Source: M3007 sp964589365 (GTDB lineage: Bacteria; Bacteroidota; Bacteroidia; Chitinophagales; Saprospiraceae). From it: a stretch of DNA of 15,650 bases. Below, piece by piece: positions 5,584 to 12,777 of the stretch. The notes under the pieces were generated by a model, which saw only the letters and a list, made by a program, of their open reading frames with translations, was not told the origin of the DNA and searched no databases. The position numbers and the translations under genes are program-made. Positions within the stretch are counted from its first letter, which is position 1. Every line of letters begins with the position of its first letter. Where the stretch lies: positions 1 to 15,650 of the forward strand of contig CAZPTQ010000131.1 in assembly GCA_964589365.1 (NCBI GenBank). The letters are read 5' to 3'.

Positions 5584-6960
5584 TTATTTGGTGGTATCCC
5601 CACCAGTGGATTCTTCTGGCGAATCCTCCTCCTCGCCTTTTTTCTTCTTGCTCGTGGATGGATGCCCTGTAAAGTGCTTGAGCATAATGACCTCACGTTG
5701 GGTAAGTTCGCGGAATTTGCCGCGCTCCAGGTCTTTTTTGGTCAAACCTGCGAAATAGAATCGGTCAAGTTTAAAAATCTCGTACCCCAAGGTCTCGAAT
5801 ATTCGGCGCACAACGCGGTTGCGACCCGAGCTGATTTCGAGTTCTACAATATCCCGTTCTGGATGGTCTTCTGAAAAGCGAATCCAGTTGACTTCCATAA
5901 GTCCGTCTTCCAGTTCTACGCCCCGTTCGATGTGTTCCAAATCGGCTTGTGTAAGGCCTCGACGTAAGCCTACGCGATATTGTTTCTGTACCGCGAAGCT
6001 TGGGTGGGTGAGTTTTTGCGCCAATTCGCCATCATTGGTCAAAAGCACCAGTCCAGTGGTATCTCGGTCCAAGCGACCTACAGGGAATATCCGCTCTGGA
6101 AAGCTGGAATCTACAATGTCAATCACAGTAGGCCTTCCACGATCATCGTCGGTTGTGGTAATGACATTTTTTGGTTTGTTCAACAGCACATAAACCAAGC
6201 GCTCTTGCACTTTCATCAGTTTGCTGTCGCAGATGACGATGTCGCCGGGTTGGATACGGTAGAATGGTTCTTTTTTGACTACACTATTTACCGTTACTTT
6301 TCCAGCCTCAACATAATCAACTGCTTTGCGGCGAGATGAAAGTCCACAGTGCGCCAAATATTTATTTAAGGGCATTCCCTCACCTGTGGGAAGATTGGGC
6401 TTGGGTTTCCGTTCAATAAAGAAGTCGTCTTTTTTGCGGAAGGGTTTTCTGCCGAAGTTGCCGCCGCCGCCGCCACTCCTTTGTTGGTAAGGCCTGCGTT
6501 CATAATTACCAGCACCTTGACCTCCACCCTGATTACGGTCTTGCCAGGGCTTGCGCTCGTAGTTGCCGCCACTACCCTGTTGGCCACCGCCGCCTTGACT
6601 GCGGTCTTGCCAGGGCTTGCGTTCGTAGTTGCCGCCACCACCCTGTTGGCCGCCACCGCCTTGACTGCGGTCTTGCCAGGGCTTGCGTTCGTAGTTGCCG
6701 CCACTACCCTGTTGGCCGCCACCGCCTTGACTGCGGTCTTGCCAGGGTTTGCGCTCGTAGTTGCCGCCACCCTGACTGCGGTCTTGCCAAGGCTTGCGCT
6801 CGAAAGCACCGCCTTCCCGGCCTCTGTCGGGACGCTCAACAGGCTTGTCTGGTTTTTCGGCAAATGGGTCTTCTGGTTGTTCGGATTTCGTTCGCTCTTC
6901 CAGCGAGGAATCCACGTCCGGCTTAGAAAGGCGCGGACGGCGCTTTTTTTCTTCTTCCAT
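5584..6960 (-). CDS. rluB: 23S/16S rRNA pseudouridine synthase, RsuA/RluB family, with Gly-rich repeat tail
   Basis: From the ATG at 6960 the product is 458 residues. Residues 1-50 are charged. Residues 52-175 are a low-complexity region of (N/F)YERKPWQDR(S/N)QGG repeats. An S4 RNA-binding domain follows (~196-245, MPLNKYLAHCGLSSRRKAV), then the RsuA/RluB catalytic domain with GRLDRDTTGLVLLTNDGE (295-312). Asp298 is the expected catalytic Asp. The C-terminus is a Lys- and acid-rich tail. The enzyme isomerises a uridine in rRNA; RluB (23S) is the likeliest assignment but RsuA-like specificity is not excluded. An in-frame ATG at 7014 overlaps a possible promoter and adds 18 non-conserved residues, so 6960 is preferred. 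Gly/Arg-rich tails are common in Bacteroidota members and probably bind RNA. Confidence 0.92.
   Translation of the reverse strand: MEEEKKRRPRLSKPDVDSSLEERTKSEQPEDPFAEKPDKPVERPDRGREGGAFERKPWQDRSQGGGNYERKPWQDRSQGGGGQQGSGGNYERKPWQDRSQGGGGQQGGGGNYERKPWQDRSQGGGGQQGSGGNYERKPWQDRNQGGGQGAGNYERRPYQQRSGGGGGNFGRKPFRKKDDFFIERKPKPNLPTGEGMPLNKYLAHCGLSSRRKAVDYVEAGKVTVNSVVKKEPFYRIQPGDIVICDSKLMKVQERLVYVLLNKPKNVITTTDDDRGRPTVIDIVDSSFPERIFPVGRLDRDTTGLVLLTNDGELAQKLTHPSFAVQKQYRVGLRRGLTQADLEHIERGVELEDGLMEVNWIRFSEDHPERDIVELEISSGRNRVVRRIFETLGYEIFKLDRFYFAGLTKKDLERGKFRELTQREVIMLKHFTGHPSTSKKKKGEEEDSPEESTGGDTTK
6457..6807 (-). repeat. Tandem 66-bp coding repeats (Gly-rich YERKPWQDR units)
   Basis: Within the pseudouridine synthase gene, units encoding NYERKPWQDRSQGGGG plus QQGSGG recur with 66-bp spacing. 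Three full 22-residue units are nearly identical at DNA level. They are flanked by shorter variants (AFERKPWQDR, NYERKPWQDRNQ, NYERRPYQQR, NFGRKPF). Near-identity of the central units indicates recent expansion by slippage or recombination. Confidence 0.9.
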
Positions 6961-7011
6961 TGAAAGCGGATGTTGTTGTTGGTATTGAACTGCTGCTATG
7001 AATCTGGGGCA

Positions 7012-7019
7012 CAAATTTC
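7012..7019 (-). promoter_or_regulatory. Weak -7-like box before the pseudouridine synthase gene
   Basis: The minus strand reads GAAATTTG, which matches TAnnTTTG at all fixed positions except the first. It lies 51 bp upstream of the ATG at 6960 and overlaps the alternative ATG at 7014, which favours the shorter start. No -33 element is visible. Confidence 0.3.
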
Positions 7020-7062
7020 CGTTTTTTCCTCGGAACCGCCGCAGGGAATGGGTTTTATTTTA

Positions 7063-7216
7063 GAGGCTGTCTAAAGTTTTTTGATGGAATGATTTTTCAA
7101 GGATTTTTGAGCGAGGCAGGGCAAATTTTGCAGCCATAGTTGATTTCTAAGGCGAAAAATTTAACGAAGCCGAAAAGACTGAAAAAGCATCCATTGAAAA
7201 AACTTTAGACAGCCTC
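7063..7216. mobile_element. 154-bp MITE with 20-bp perfect terminal inverted repeats
   Basis: GAGGCTGTCTAAAGTTTTTT (7063-7082) is perfectly repeated in inverse at 7197-7216. Similarity continues imperfectly inward to ~37 bp (GATGGAATG.TTTTTCA). The element is flanked by TTA on both sides (7060-7062 and 7217-7219), a likely 3-bp target duplication. It has no coding capacity. The GAGGCTGTC end and 3-bp TNA duplication recall IS5-superfamily elements, so a transposase of that kind may mobilise it; that is inference. Its right end lies 5 bp beyond the cyclase stop codon, and the palindrome may act as a terminator for it. Confidence 0.85.
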
Positions 7217-7221
7217 TTAAT

Positions 7222-10200
7222 CTAAAATTCTCGTTCAAGTTCTTCCAAGCGAACTTTATAGATGTGCTGCGGAGTACGTGCATACATGGCCCGATAAAGT
7301 GCCACAGCCCGAAGATGGTGGGGAGTAGGGTTGTCGGCAACTCGGCGGAGTTCAAAATGAACCGCAGCTTCTTCACGCTCGGTGCGCACAAGGCTGAGCA
7401 TTTGTTGTAGTTGGCGTATTGCTTCGGGGCGGTTGCCTTCGGTAATGATGACTTGAGCGCGGAGGATATTGGCGCCAAATGTCAGCTCGGCATTGCCCAA
7501 GGCGAGTGCGATGTCGCGGCCTTCTTCCACATATTGTCTTGCGGAAGCCACTTCGCCTGCCTGGATATGGACCAAGCCTTTTTCGATGAGCGAATAGCCC
7601 AGCACCAGTCGGTTGCCCATTTCGCGGGCATGGTCAATAGCTTCGTTGTAATAGCGGATGCTACGGGGGTAATCGCCCTTGTAAAACCAGGTATCACCCA
7701 AAGTATTGAGTGCTTTGGCGATGCCTTTTTTGTAATTGAGTTCGCGGCTAAGTGCAAGGTTTTGCTCTAAATATTCAATAGCCCGGTCAAAATCACCCAT
7801 CACCGAAAGCAGGTCGCCAATGAGTCCGCAAGCGATGGAGAGGCCCTGTTTGTCGCCGAGTTCGCGCACGAGTTGCAGGTCGCGCTCAAAGTTTTGCATG
7901 GCTTTGGCATAATCTCCTTTCCGTTCCCAAACAGAGCCAATTGAACCGATGCAAATGGTCATAAAGAGTTTGTTGCCCAATTCTTCTGAGAGGGCCAATC
8001 CTCGCTCCAGGCAGAGCAGCGCGGAATCCAACGAGCCTTTTTCAAGGTTGATGATGCCCAAGTTGGTGTATAAGGTAGTGAGGCCCTGTTTGTCGCCAGC
8101 ACGTTGGGCAATGTCTAATTGTTCTTCAAGCCAACGGATGCCTTCGTCGTAATGGCCCTGGTTCATAAAGATGAGGCCCAGGTTGGCAACGATGGCCGCG
8201 TTCTCAGCCTCGCGCCCATTGGCACGGTTGATCTCAATGGCTTTGGCAAACCAGCTTTTAGCCGATTCGTAACTGCCTTGCCGAAAAAAGAGCGTGCCAA
8301 GATTGCCATAGGTTTTGGCGGTACCCACGGGGTCTTTGGCAAAGTCAAAAAACGTGGAGGCCACGTCGAGATGCTTTTTGGCCTCTACATAATCGCCTCG
8401 AAGCATACGCAACTGACCCAATCGGCGGTTGGCCCGTCCGATGAGCAGCCAATCGCTCAAATTCTGGGCGCGTTTGAGCGCGATTCGGTAGTCTTTTTCT
8501 GCTTCTTCCCATTGGCCTACCAACTCGTGTACCGCCCCTTTCCGAAGCATGAGCCTTATGACTTTTTTGGTTTCCTTTTCTTTGCTCAATAGGTTGGAAA
8601 TCAATTTGTCGTAGAACTTCAAGGCTTGCCTGTTCTGATAATTCCGCTGGGCATAACGGGCGGCTTTTTCGAGGTATTTGTTGGTTTTTTTCTCGTCCTC
8701 CGCTTCGTCATAGTGGAAAGCGAGGTCTACATAACGCTCCTCAGAATTGGGATACAGTTGTTCAATAGCCTCCGCAATGAGCTGGTGAAGTTCGCGCAAA
8801 CGGGTGCGCAACTGCATATCGTACGCGGCTTCGCGGAGCAGCGAGTGCCTAAAAATGTAGCGTAGTTCGTTCATCGCGTACCACACCTGCCATTTTTCTG
8901 CCGTTTGTATTTGTTCGCGAAGCACCACGTCAAGGTCGCCGTTTCGGCGTACGAAATCTTCCTGCCGCGCCATTACCGCCGAAAGCACTGGCAACTCAAA
9001 TTCGCGCCCAATCACTGCTGCTGCTTTCACGGTTTCTTTGACCAGCCCACTTAGGCGGTCTATACGCGCCATCATGATTTCTTTGACGGAATCAGCGATT
9101 TGGAGGTCTTCGTTTTTGAGTTGCAACACCCCTTCATCGGTCAATTTGAGCAAGTCTGCCTCTCGGAAATATTCGGCCATTTGTTCCACATAAAAGGGGT
9201 TGCCCTGTGTCATTCGGTGGAGCAATTCATATAGGTCGGGGTGCATCGGGTTTCCCAGTCGCGCCTCCGCAAATGATTTTAGATCGTCGTTTTGCAGAAA
9301 ATTCAGGTCTACTTCACAGAACGGTGCGCCGATCTCATCCAGCAGATTTTTCTTGAAAACATAGTTCTTGGTGCCATCGTCCTCATAGCGGCTTGTGACC
9401 AAAAACAGCAGGGGGTAAGTCTGGGCTCGTCGGGCGAATTGCGCCAAAAATTCGCGGCTCATGTCGTCATACCAGTGCCCGTCTTCCAATTCTATTACTA
9501 CTGGCTGAAGCAGCGATTCGGCCACAAAAAGGTTGGCCATAGCAGCGAGAGCGTTTTGGTAACGGCCTCTAGCATCGAGCTGCTCCCACAGCGTACCCGT
9601 ATAGTTGATGCCCACCATGGCAGCCAGAACACTCTGTGTTCGGGCTATTTCGCGGCGCACCGCATCGGCTTCGGGGTGCTGGCTTTCGGTAAGTTCGTAT
9701 TGGAGTTCGAGAAAATTTTGCTCGAAAAGTTCTTTGTTGCGCTCCGGGGTATTTTCGGGGCTTTGGTCAAAATAGTTTTTAAGAAAGTAGATAAAAGGGT
9801 TGAATGGCTTGCGCAAAATCTGGTCGCTGGCACAACCGAACCAACTGACCGCCATGGTGTCACGCAGACGGCGGCGCAGTTCGTAACTCAGCCTGCTTTT
9901 TCCGATGCCTGCTTCGCCAAAGATAAAGGCCATGCCGGCAAAGCGATTTTCGTGCAAGGGCTGCGCAAATGCAAACAGCCGATCCAAATCCCCTCCCCTT
10001 CCAAAACAATCCCCTGAAAAACTTGCTTTGCCCGCCAAATTCCGACCTGTGAGCAGGTAAGTCGGCAACTTGTTTTCAAAACCTTTGAAATAGCCGTCGC
10101 CCCGGTAACTGAACTTGAAGTTTCGGTTGCGCGACACATTTTCGTCGCTCAACACCTCGCCCCATTCGGCCTGCATCATTAGCCTTGCTCCAAGGTTCAC

Positions 10201-11262
10201 TCGAGCACCCACTGCTGCGTATTGACAGCGTTCGTTGCTGCCAATCACGCCGGTGAAAGCCTGCCCGGAAGCCATGCCCACTCGAAAGCGGGCGCCTGTG
10301 AGTTCGGTCAGTTGAGACAGGTCGTCGCGAACAGCGGCCACAAATTCAAGGGCACGCTCGGTGTTGTTCTCGAAAGCAATCGGCGCACCGAAAAGGCAGA
10401 ACATTACCCCTCCCTTGTCGCCAAAATCAATTTCTTTGAAGTAGCCGCCGAAGTTCTCGCTTTGGTCGAGCACAATGGAGGCAAAGTGATCGAGCGATTC
10501 GTGGGAGCGCACACCTTCAAATGAAATAAATACACTCACTACGTTGCGGAATTCGCCAATTTGCTGGTTTTCAAACACTTCTTTAGGCAAAAAATCCGCA
10601 GAGACTTTGGCATCTGGCACCGGGAGTACGATTGCTCGTTCGGGTGTATTCGCGGTAGGCTGTTCAGGATCAATGGCTAGTTTGAAAAATCCTTCTCCAA
10701 GGTCTTCTACGTCAAAAACAGCGGGGTCGAGCAGCCGGAGAAACTGGGCGTCTGCCACGGCTTCGAGGCTGCTGGCATGGGTTTGGGCCTGTGCGCAAGC
10801 GTCAATCGGGTCGCCTTGAAAGTAGTACCCCTTGCGGCGTTGGCCCACAATCCCCCATTCCACCTCACCTTGGGAGAGGCCGATCTTGATCCCGATACCA
10901 TGTTCCAAAAGGATAGAGTCCGGGTTTTGCCGATTTTGTGAAAAACGGGCAAGGATGGACTGAGCAGAGTTTAAAGCCCCAGTTAAGCCACCTGTTGAAC
11001 TCGGAAAAATGGCGGTAAAACTATCTCCCGCGAAATAAGGGATAAACCCACCCTGCTGATACACCAACTCCACGGTAGGCTGAAAGATGTGGTTGAGCAC
11101 ATCGGAAAGTTCTTCCGCGCCTACCGGGCCTTTTGCCATGAGCGATTCAGTCAGCCGGGTGAACCCACTCAAATCAACAAACATCGTGCAGGCCTGTAGG
11201 CTGCCCTGAACTACCCCGTTTCGGTAATTTTCCTGTATAAAGTGTGGCAAAAAGTGTCTCAA
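7222..11262 (-). CDS. Soluble-adenylyl-cyclase-like protein: two class III cyclase domains, NTPase module, TPRs
   Basis: The product is 1346 residues. Cyclase domain 1 (~20-190) has both metal-binding aspartates: Asp30 in MFVDLSGFT and Asp80 in YFAGDSF. Cyclase domain 2 (~238-390) lacks the first Asp (VFISFEG) but has Asp282-Lys283 (GDKGGVMFC) and Asn356/Arg360 (GARVNLGAR). The two halves therefore complement each other in one composite site, as in mammalian ADCY10. An NTPase module follows: Walker A GEAGIGKS (449-456) and an IELEDGHW Walker B (590-597). TPR-type helices fill ~860-1340. Predicted activity is ATP to cAMP. The ADCY10 bicarbonate Lys is replaced (Tyr in PYFAGD) and the adenine-contacting Thr position is Ala. 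The start shown is TTG; there is no earlier ATG, the frame stays open upstream through repeats into an assembly gap, and the first ATG is codon 27 inside the domain. The true start is thus uncertain. Gene order gives no partner. Confidence 0.88.
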   Translation of the reverse strand: MRHFLPHFIQENYRNGVVQGSLQACTMFVDLSGFTRLTESLMAKGPVGAEELSDVLNHIFQPTVELVYQQGGFIPYFAGDSFTAIFPSSTGGLTGALNSAQSILARFSQNRQNPDSILLEHGIGIKIGLSQGEVEWGIVGQRRKGYYFQGDPIDACAQAQTHASSLEAVADAQFLRLLDPAVFDVEDLGEGFFKLAIDPEQPTANTPERAIVLPVPDAKVSADFLPKEVFENQQIGEFRNVVSVFISFEGVRSHESLDHFASIVLDQSENFGGYFKEIDFGDKGGVMFCLFGAPIAFENNTERALEFVAAVRDDLSQLTELTGARFRVGMASGQAFTGVIGSNERCQYAAVGARVNLGARLMMQAEWGEVLSDENVSRNRNFKFSYRGDGYFKGFENKLPTYLLTGRNLAGKASFSGDCFGRGGDLDRLFAFAQPLHENRFAGMAFIFGEAGIGKSRLSYELRRRLRDTMAVSWFGCASDQILRKPFNPFIYFLKNYFDQSPENTPERNKELFEQNFLELQYELTESQHPEADAVRREIARTQSVLAAMVGINYTGTLWEQLDARGRYQNALAAMANLFVAESLLQPVVIELEDGHWYDDMSREFLAQFARRAQTYPLLFLVTSRYEDDGTKNYVFKKNLLDEIGAPFCEVDLNFLQNDDLKSFAEARLGNPMHPDLYELLHRMTQGNPFYVEQMAEYFREADLLKLTDEGVLQLKNEDLQIADSVKEIMMARIDRLSGLVKETVKAAAVIGREFELPVLSAVMARQEDFVRRNGDLDVVLREQIQTAEKWQVWYAMNELRYIFRHSLLREAAYDMQLRTRLRELHQLIAEAIEQLYPNSEERYVDLAFHYDEAEDEKKTNKYLEKAARYAQRNYQNRQALKFYDKLISNLLSKEKETKKVIRLMLRKGAVHELVGQWEEAEKDYRIALKRAQNLSDWLLIGRANRRLGQLRMLRGDYVEAKKHLDVASTFFDFAKDPVGTAKTYGNLGTLFFRQGSYESAKSWFAKAIEINRANGREAENAAIVANLGLIFMNQGHYDEGIRWLEEQLDIAQRAGDKQGLTTLYTNLGIINLEKGSLDSALLCLERGLALSEELGNKLFMTICIGSIGSVWERKGDYAKAMQNFERDLQLVRELGDKQGLSIACGLIGDLLSVMGDFDRAIEYLEQNLALSRELNYKKGIAKALNTLGDTWFYKGDYPRSIRYYNEAIDHAREMGNRLVLGYSLIEKGLVHIQAGEVASARQYVEEGRDIALALGNAELTFGANILRAQVIITEGNRPEAIRQLQQMLSLVRTEREEAAVHFELRRVADNPTPHHLRAVALYRAMYARTPQHIYKVRLEELEREF

Positions 11263-11272
11263 GACGAGGGAA

Positions 11273-11453
11273 GTTGGTGATTCGTGGATTTGGTGATTGG
11301 TGGATTGGTGGATTGGTGATTGGTGNNNNNNNNNNNNNNNNNNNNNNNNNNNNNNNNNNNNNNNNNNNNNNNNNNNNNNNNNNNNNNNNNNNNNNNNNNN
11401 NNNNNNNNNNNNNNNNNNNNNNNNNGATTGGTGATTGGTGATTGGTCTACTGG
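11273..11453. repeat. GGTGATTGG tandem repeat spanning the assembly gap
   Basis: TTGGTGATT and TGGTGGATTGG units run from 11273 to 11325, then 100 N, then GATTGGTGATTGGTGATTGG from 11426. Inverse copies (ACCAATCCACCAATCAC) lie beyond the MITE at 11655-11673. This is the same family as at 4000-4130. The repeat abuts the start of the cyclase gene and presumably hides its promoter. Confidence 0.85.
11326..11425. other. Assembly gap of 100 N
   Basis: Exactly 100 undetermined bases interrupt the GGTGATT repeat. The round number suggests a placeholder of unknown true length, caused by the repeat. Anything in it, including the 5' end or promoter of the cyclase gene, cannot be seen. Confidence 0.98.
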
Positions 11454-11461
11454 TAGGATCA

Positions 11462-11637
11462 GGGAGTGTTCAAAAATTTGTGTCAACTGCTGGTTACACC
11501 CCCCAACCCCTAAAGGGGGGCAAATTCGAAAGGTGGATTATTGTTTGTTATTCATTGAGTATGCACTCGACGGAATAAACTCCCCTTTAGGGGTAGGGGG
11601 TGTAACCAGCAGTTGAAACAGTTTTATGAACACTCCC
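11462..11637. mobile_element. 176-bp palindromic MITE with likely 8-bp target duplication
   Basis: GGGAGTGTTCA at the left end is mirrored by TGAACACTCCC at the right. After a ~10-bp divergent stretch the arms resume with TCAACTGCTGGTTACACCCC and ACCCCTAAAGGGG, giving arms of about 60 bp. Flanks TAGGATCA (11454-11461) and TAGGATAA (11638-11645) match at 7 of 8 positions, suggesting an 8-bp target duplication. No coding capacity is present. It inserted between the two inverted halves of the GGTGATT repeat. The parent family is not identified; an 8-bp duplication would fit IS256-like elements among others. Confidence 0.85.
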
Positions 11638-11654
11638 TAGGATAATTTCCTAAT

Positions 11655-11673
11655 GCACCAATCCACCAATCAC
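11655..11673. repeat. Inverse-orientation GGTGATT repeat unit
   Basis: GCACCAATCCACCAATCAC is the reverse complement of the units at 11273-11453 and ends one base before the porG-like stop codon. Together the two sides form a palindrome like that at 4000-4130, here split by the MITE. Confidence 0.7.
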
Positions 11674-12495
11674 TTATTTCGTGATTCCTGGGCAACGGAT
11701 GCTGCCAAAATAGTAGTTCAGTCCTATCCCGATAGTGGCATAAGCATCGTTTTTTTTGCCGTTTCCGCGTTGTCTGCCTGGAAGGCCAATGGGTGGCTCA
11801 CCAGATCGGTCGGCGAAAGCGGCGGCGATGTCGCCTCGTTGCGAACGAATATCGCGGATATCAGCGTAAACACCATGCACATCATCAAGATAGTCGGTAA
11901 AAATCTTACGCCCACTGAGGGCGAAATCAAGGCTCCAGCGATAAGACAAGTCTATTTTGAAACCTATCCCATAAGAGAATGCCCCTTGAGCAGTATTGTA
12001 TTCCTCGCCGCGAAACTGGCCCTCGGTGCCCATTTCTCGCAAATTATAGGTCTGTCCGTCTAGTTCAGCTTTGGGATTGAACCAGAAAAAGGCTGGGCCT
12101 GCAAACATATACGGGGTGAAAAAATACTCTCGGTGGCCGTGCACATAAGGGAAAAAATTGAACTCAAACTGTGCAGTAGCATCCGCGACGGTGCTCCAAA
12201 AATGCAAGTTTCGGCGCAGTTCATAAACGTTTTTGGAATCGGAATCGTAGGCACTGATTTTACCAGCGTTAAGCCCGAGACGCAGGGCCAGGCGGTCGTT
12301 GAAGTTGTAACGCCCTGCCGCACCACCTGCAAGATGCAGGCGGTTGACCCGGAAGTTGGTGTTCAAATCACCAAAATAATTGGAAGCCCCGAGCCAGCCC
12401 CCTAGTTCCCAGCCTCGCATTTGAGCAAACGAGGTTTGGCTTGAAAGCACGAAGCCACAAATAAGCAGGGCACAGAATCGCAGATGTTTGTTCAT
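11674..12495 (-). CDS. PorG-like outer-membrane protein (DUF6089), probable type IX secretion component
   Basis: The 273-residue product has a signal peptide MNKHLRFCALLICGFVLSSQ then TSFAQ, with cleavage near residue 25. The mature N-terminus WELGGWLGASNYFGDLNT is the hallmark start of DUF6089/PorG proteins. Later landmarks are RLALRLGLNAG, YFFTPYMFAGPAFFWFNPKA, FSYGIGFKIDLSYRWSLDF, GRKIFTDYLDDVHGVY and a closing barrel strand AYATIGIGLNYYFG. In other Bacteroidota PorG is an outer-membrane component of the type IX secretion/gliding machinery. Family assignment is from remembered motifs; some DUF6089 proteins may have other roles. The gene is preceded by a TAnnTTTG box about 200 bp upstream and a palindromic repeat in between. 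Confidence 0.8.
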   Translation of the reverse strand: MNKHLRFCALLICGFVLSSQTSFAQMRGWELGGWLGASNYFGDLNTNFRVNRLHLAGGAAGRYNFNDRLALRLGLNAGKISAYDSDSKNVYELRRNLHFWSTVADATAQFEFNFFPYVHGHREYFFTPYMFAGPAFFWFNPKAELDGQTYNLREMGTEGQFRGEEYNTAQGAFSYGIGFKIDLSYRWSLDFALSGRKIFTDYLDDVHGVYADIRDIRSQRGDIAAAFADRSGEPPIGLPGRQRGNGKKNDAYATIGIGLNYYFGSIRCPGITK

Positions 12496-12572
12496 GTAAA
12501 TCGAAATTTTTGGATTTTGGTCTTGGACGAGATTGTGTCTGAAAAGGATGCTTTGACTGTTTTTTATAAAAA

Positions 12573-12662
12573 TTTTTGACAGGATTTACAGGATGGACAG
12601 GATTTATCCTTTCTCATTTTGAGTATAACAATCCTGTTGATCCTGTAAATCCTGTCAAAAAA
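12573..12662. repeat. Palindromic TTGACAGGATTTACAGGAT repeat
   Basis: TTTTTGACAGGATTTACAGG (12573-12592, continuing to 12604) is inverted at 12630-12662 with only two mismatches over ~32 bp and a ~25-bp loop. Each arm is itself a threefold ACAGGATT repeat. This type of dispersed intergenic repeat occurs in many bacteria. Here it lies between a promoter box and the porG-like gene. Confidence 0.85.
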
Positions 12663-12692
12663 CAATACCTGTCCACAGCGCTTTTCGGCCCG

Positions 12693-12700
12693 CAAAAGTA
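12693..12700 (-). promoter_or_regulatory. Putative -7 promoter box for the PorG-like gene
   Basis: The minus strand reads TACTTTTG followed by CGGG, an exact TAnnTTTG match and nearly the same context as the eno box. No closer match exists between the repeat and the ATG at 12495, so the leader would be ~190 nt and contain the palindromic repeat. Confidence 0.5.
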
Positions 12701-12777
12701 AGCGGGTTTTTTGACGCTTTCTTTCGTTTTTCAGCCGTTCCCGCCAAAAACGTGCCGAACAGGAATATGGTATGGGG

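Noticed and set aside
6481..6963. A 160-codon plus-strand frame with repeated VVAATTLLA units.
   Set aside because: It is the complement of the Gly-rich repeat of the pseudouridine synthase; repeats keep several frames open.
9292..10017. A 241-codon plus-strand open frame inside the cyclase gene.
   Set aside because: It is fully antisense to well-conserved NTPase-region coding sequence and has no recognisable domain.
12684..12716. A small CCCGC/GCGGG hairpin followed by T residues on the plus strand.
   Set aside because: There is no plus-strand gene for it to end, the stem is only 5 bp, and it overlaps a better-supported minus-strand promoter box.
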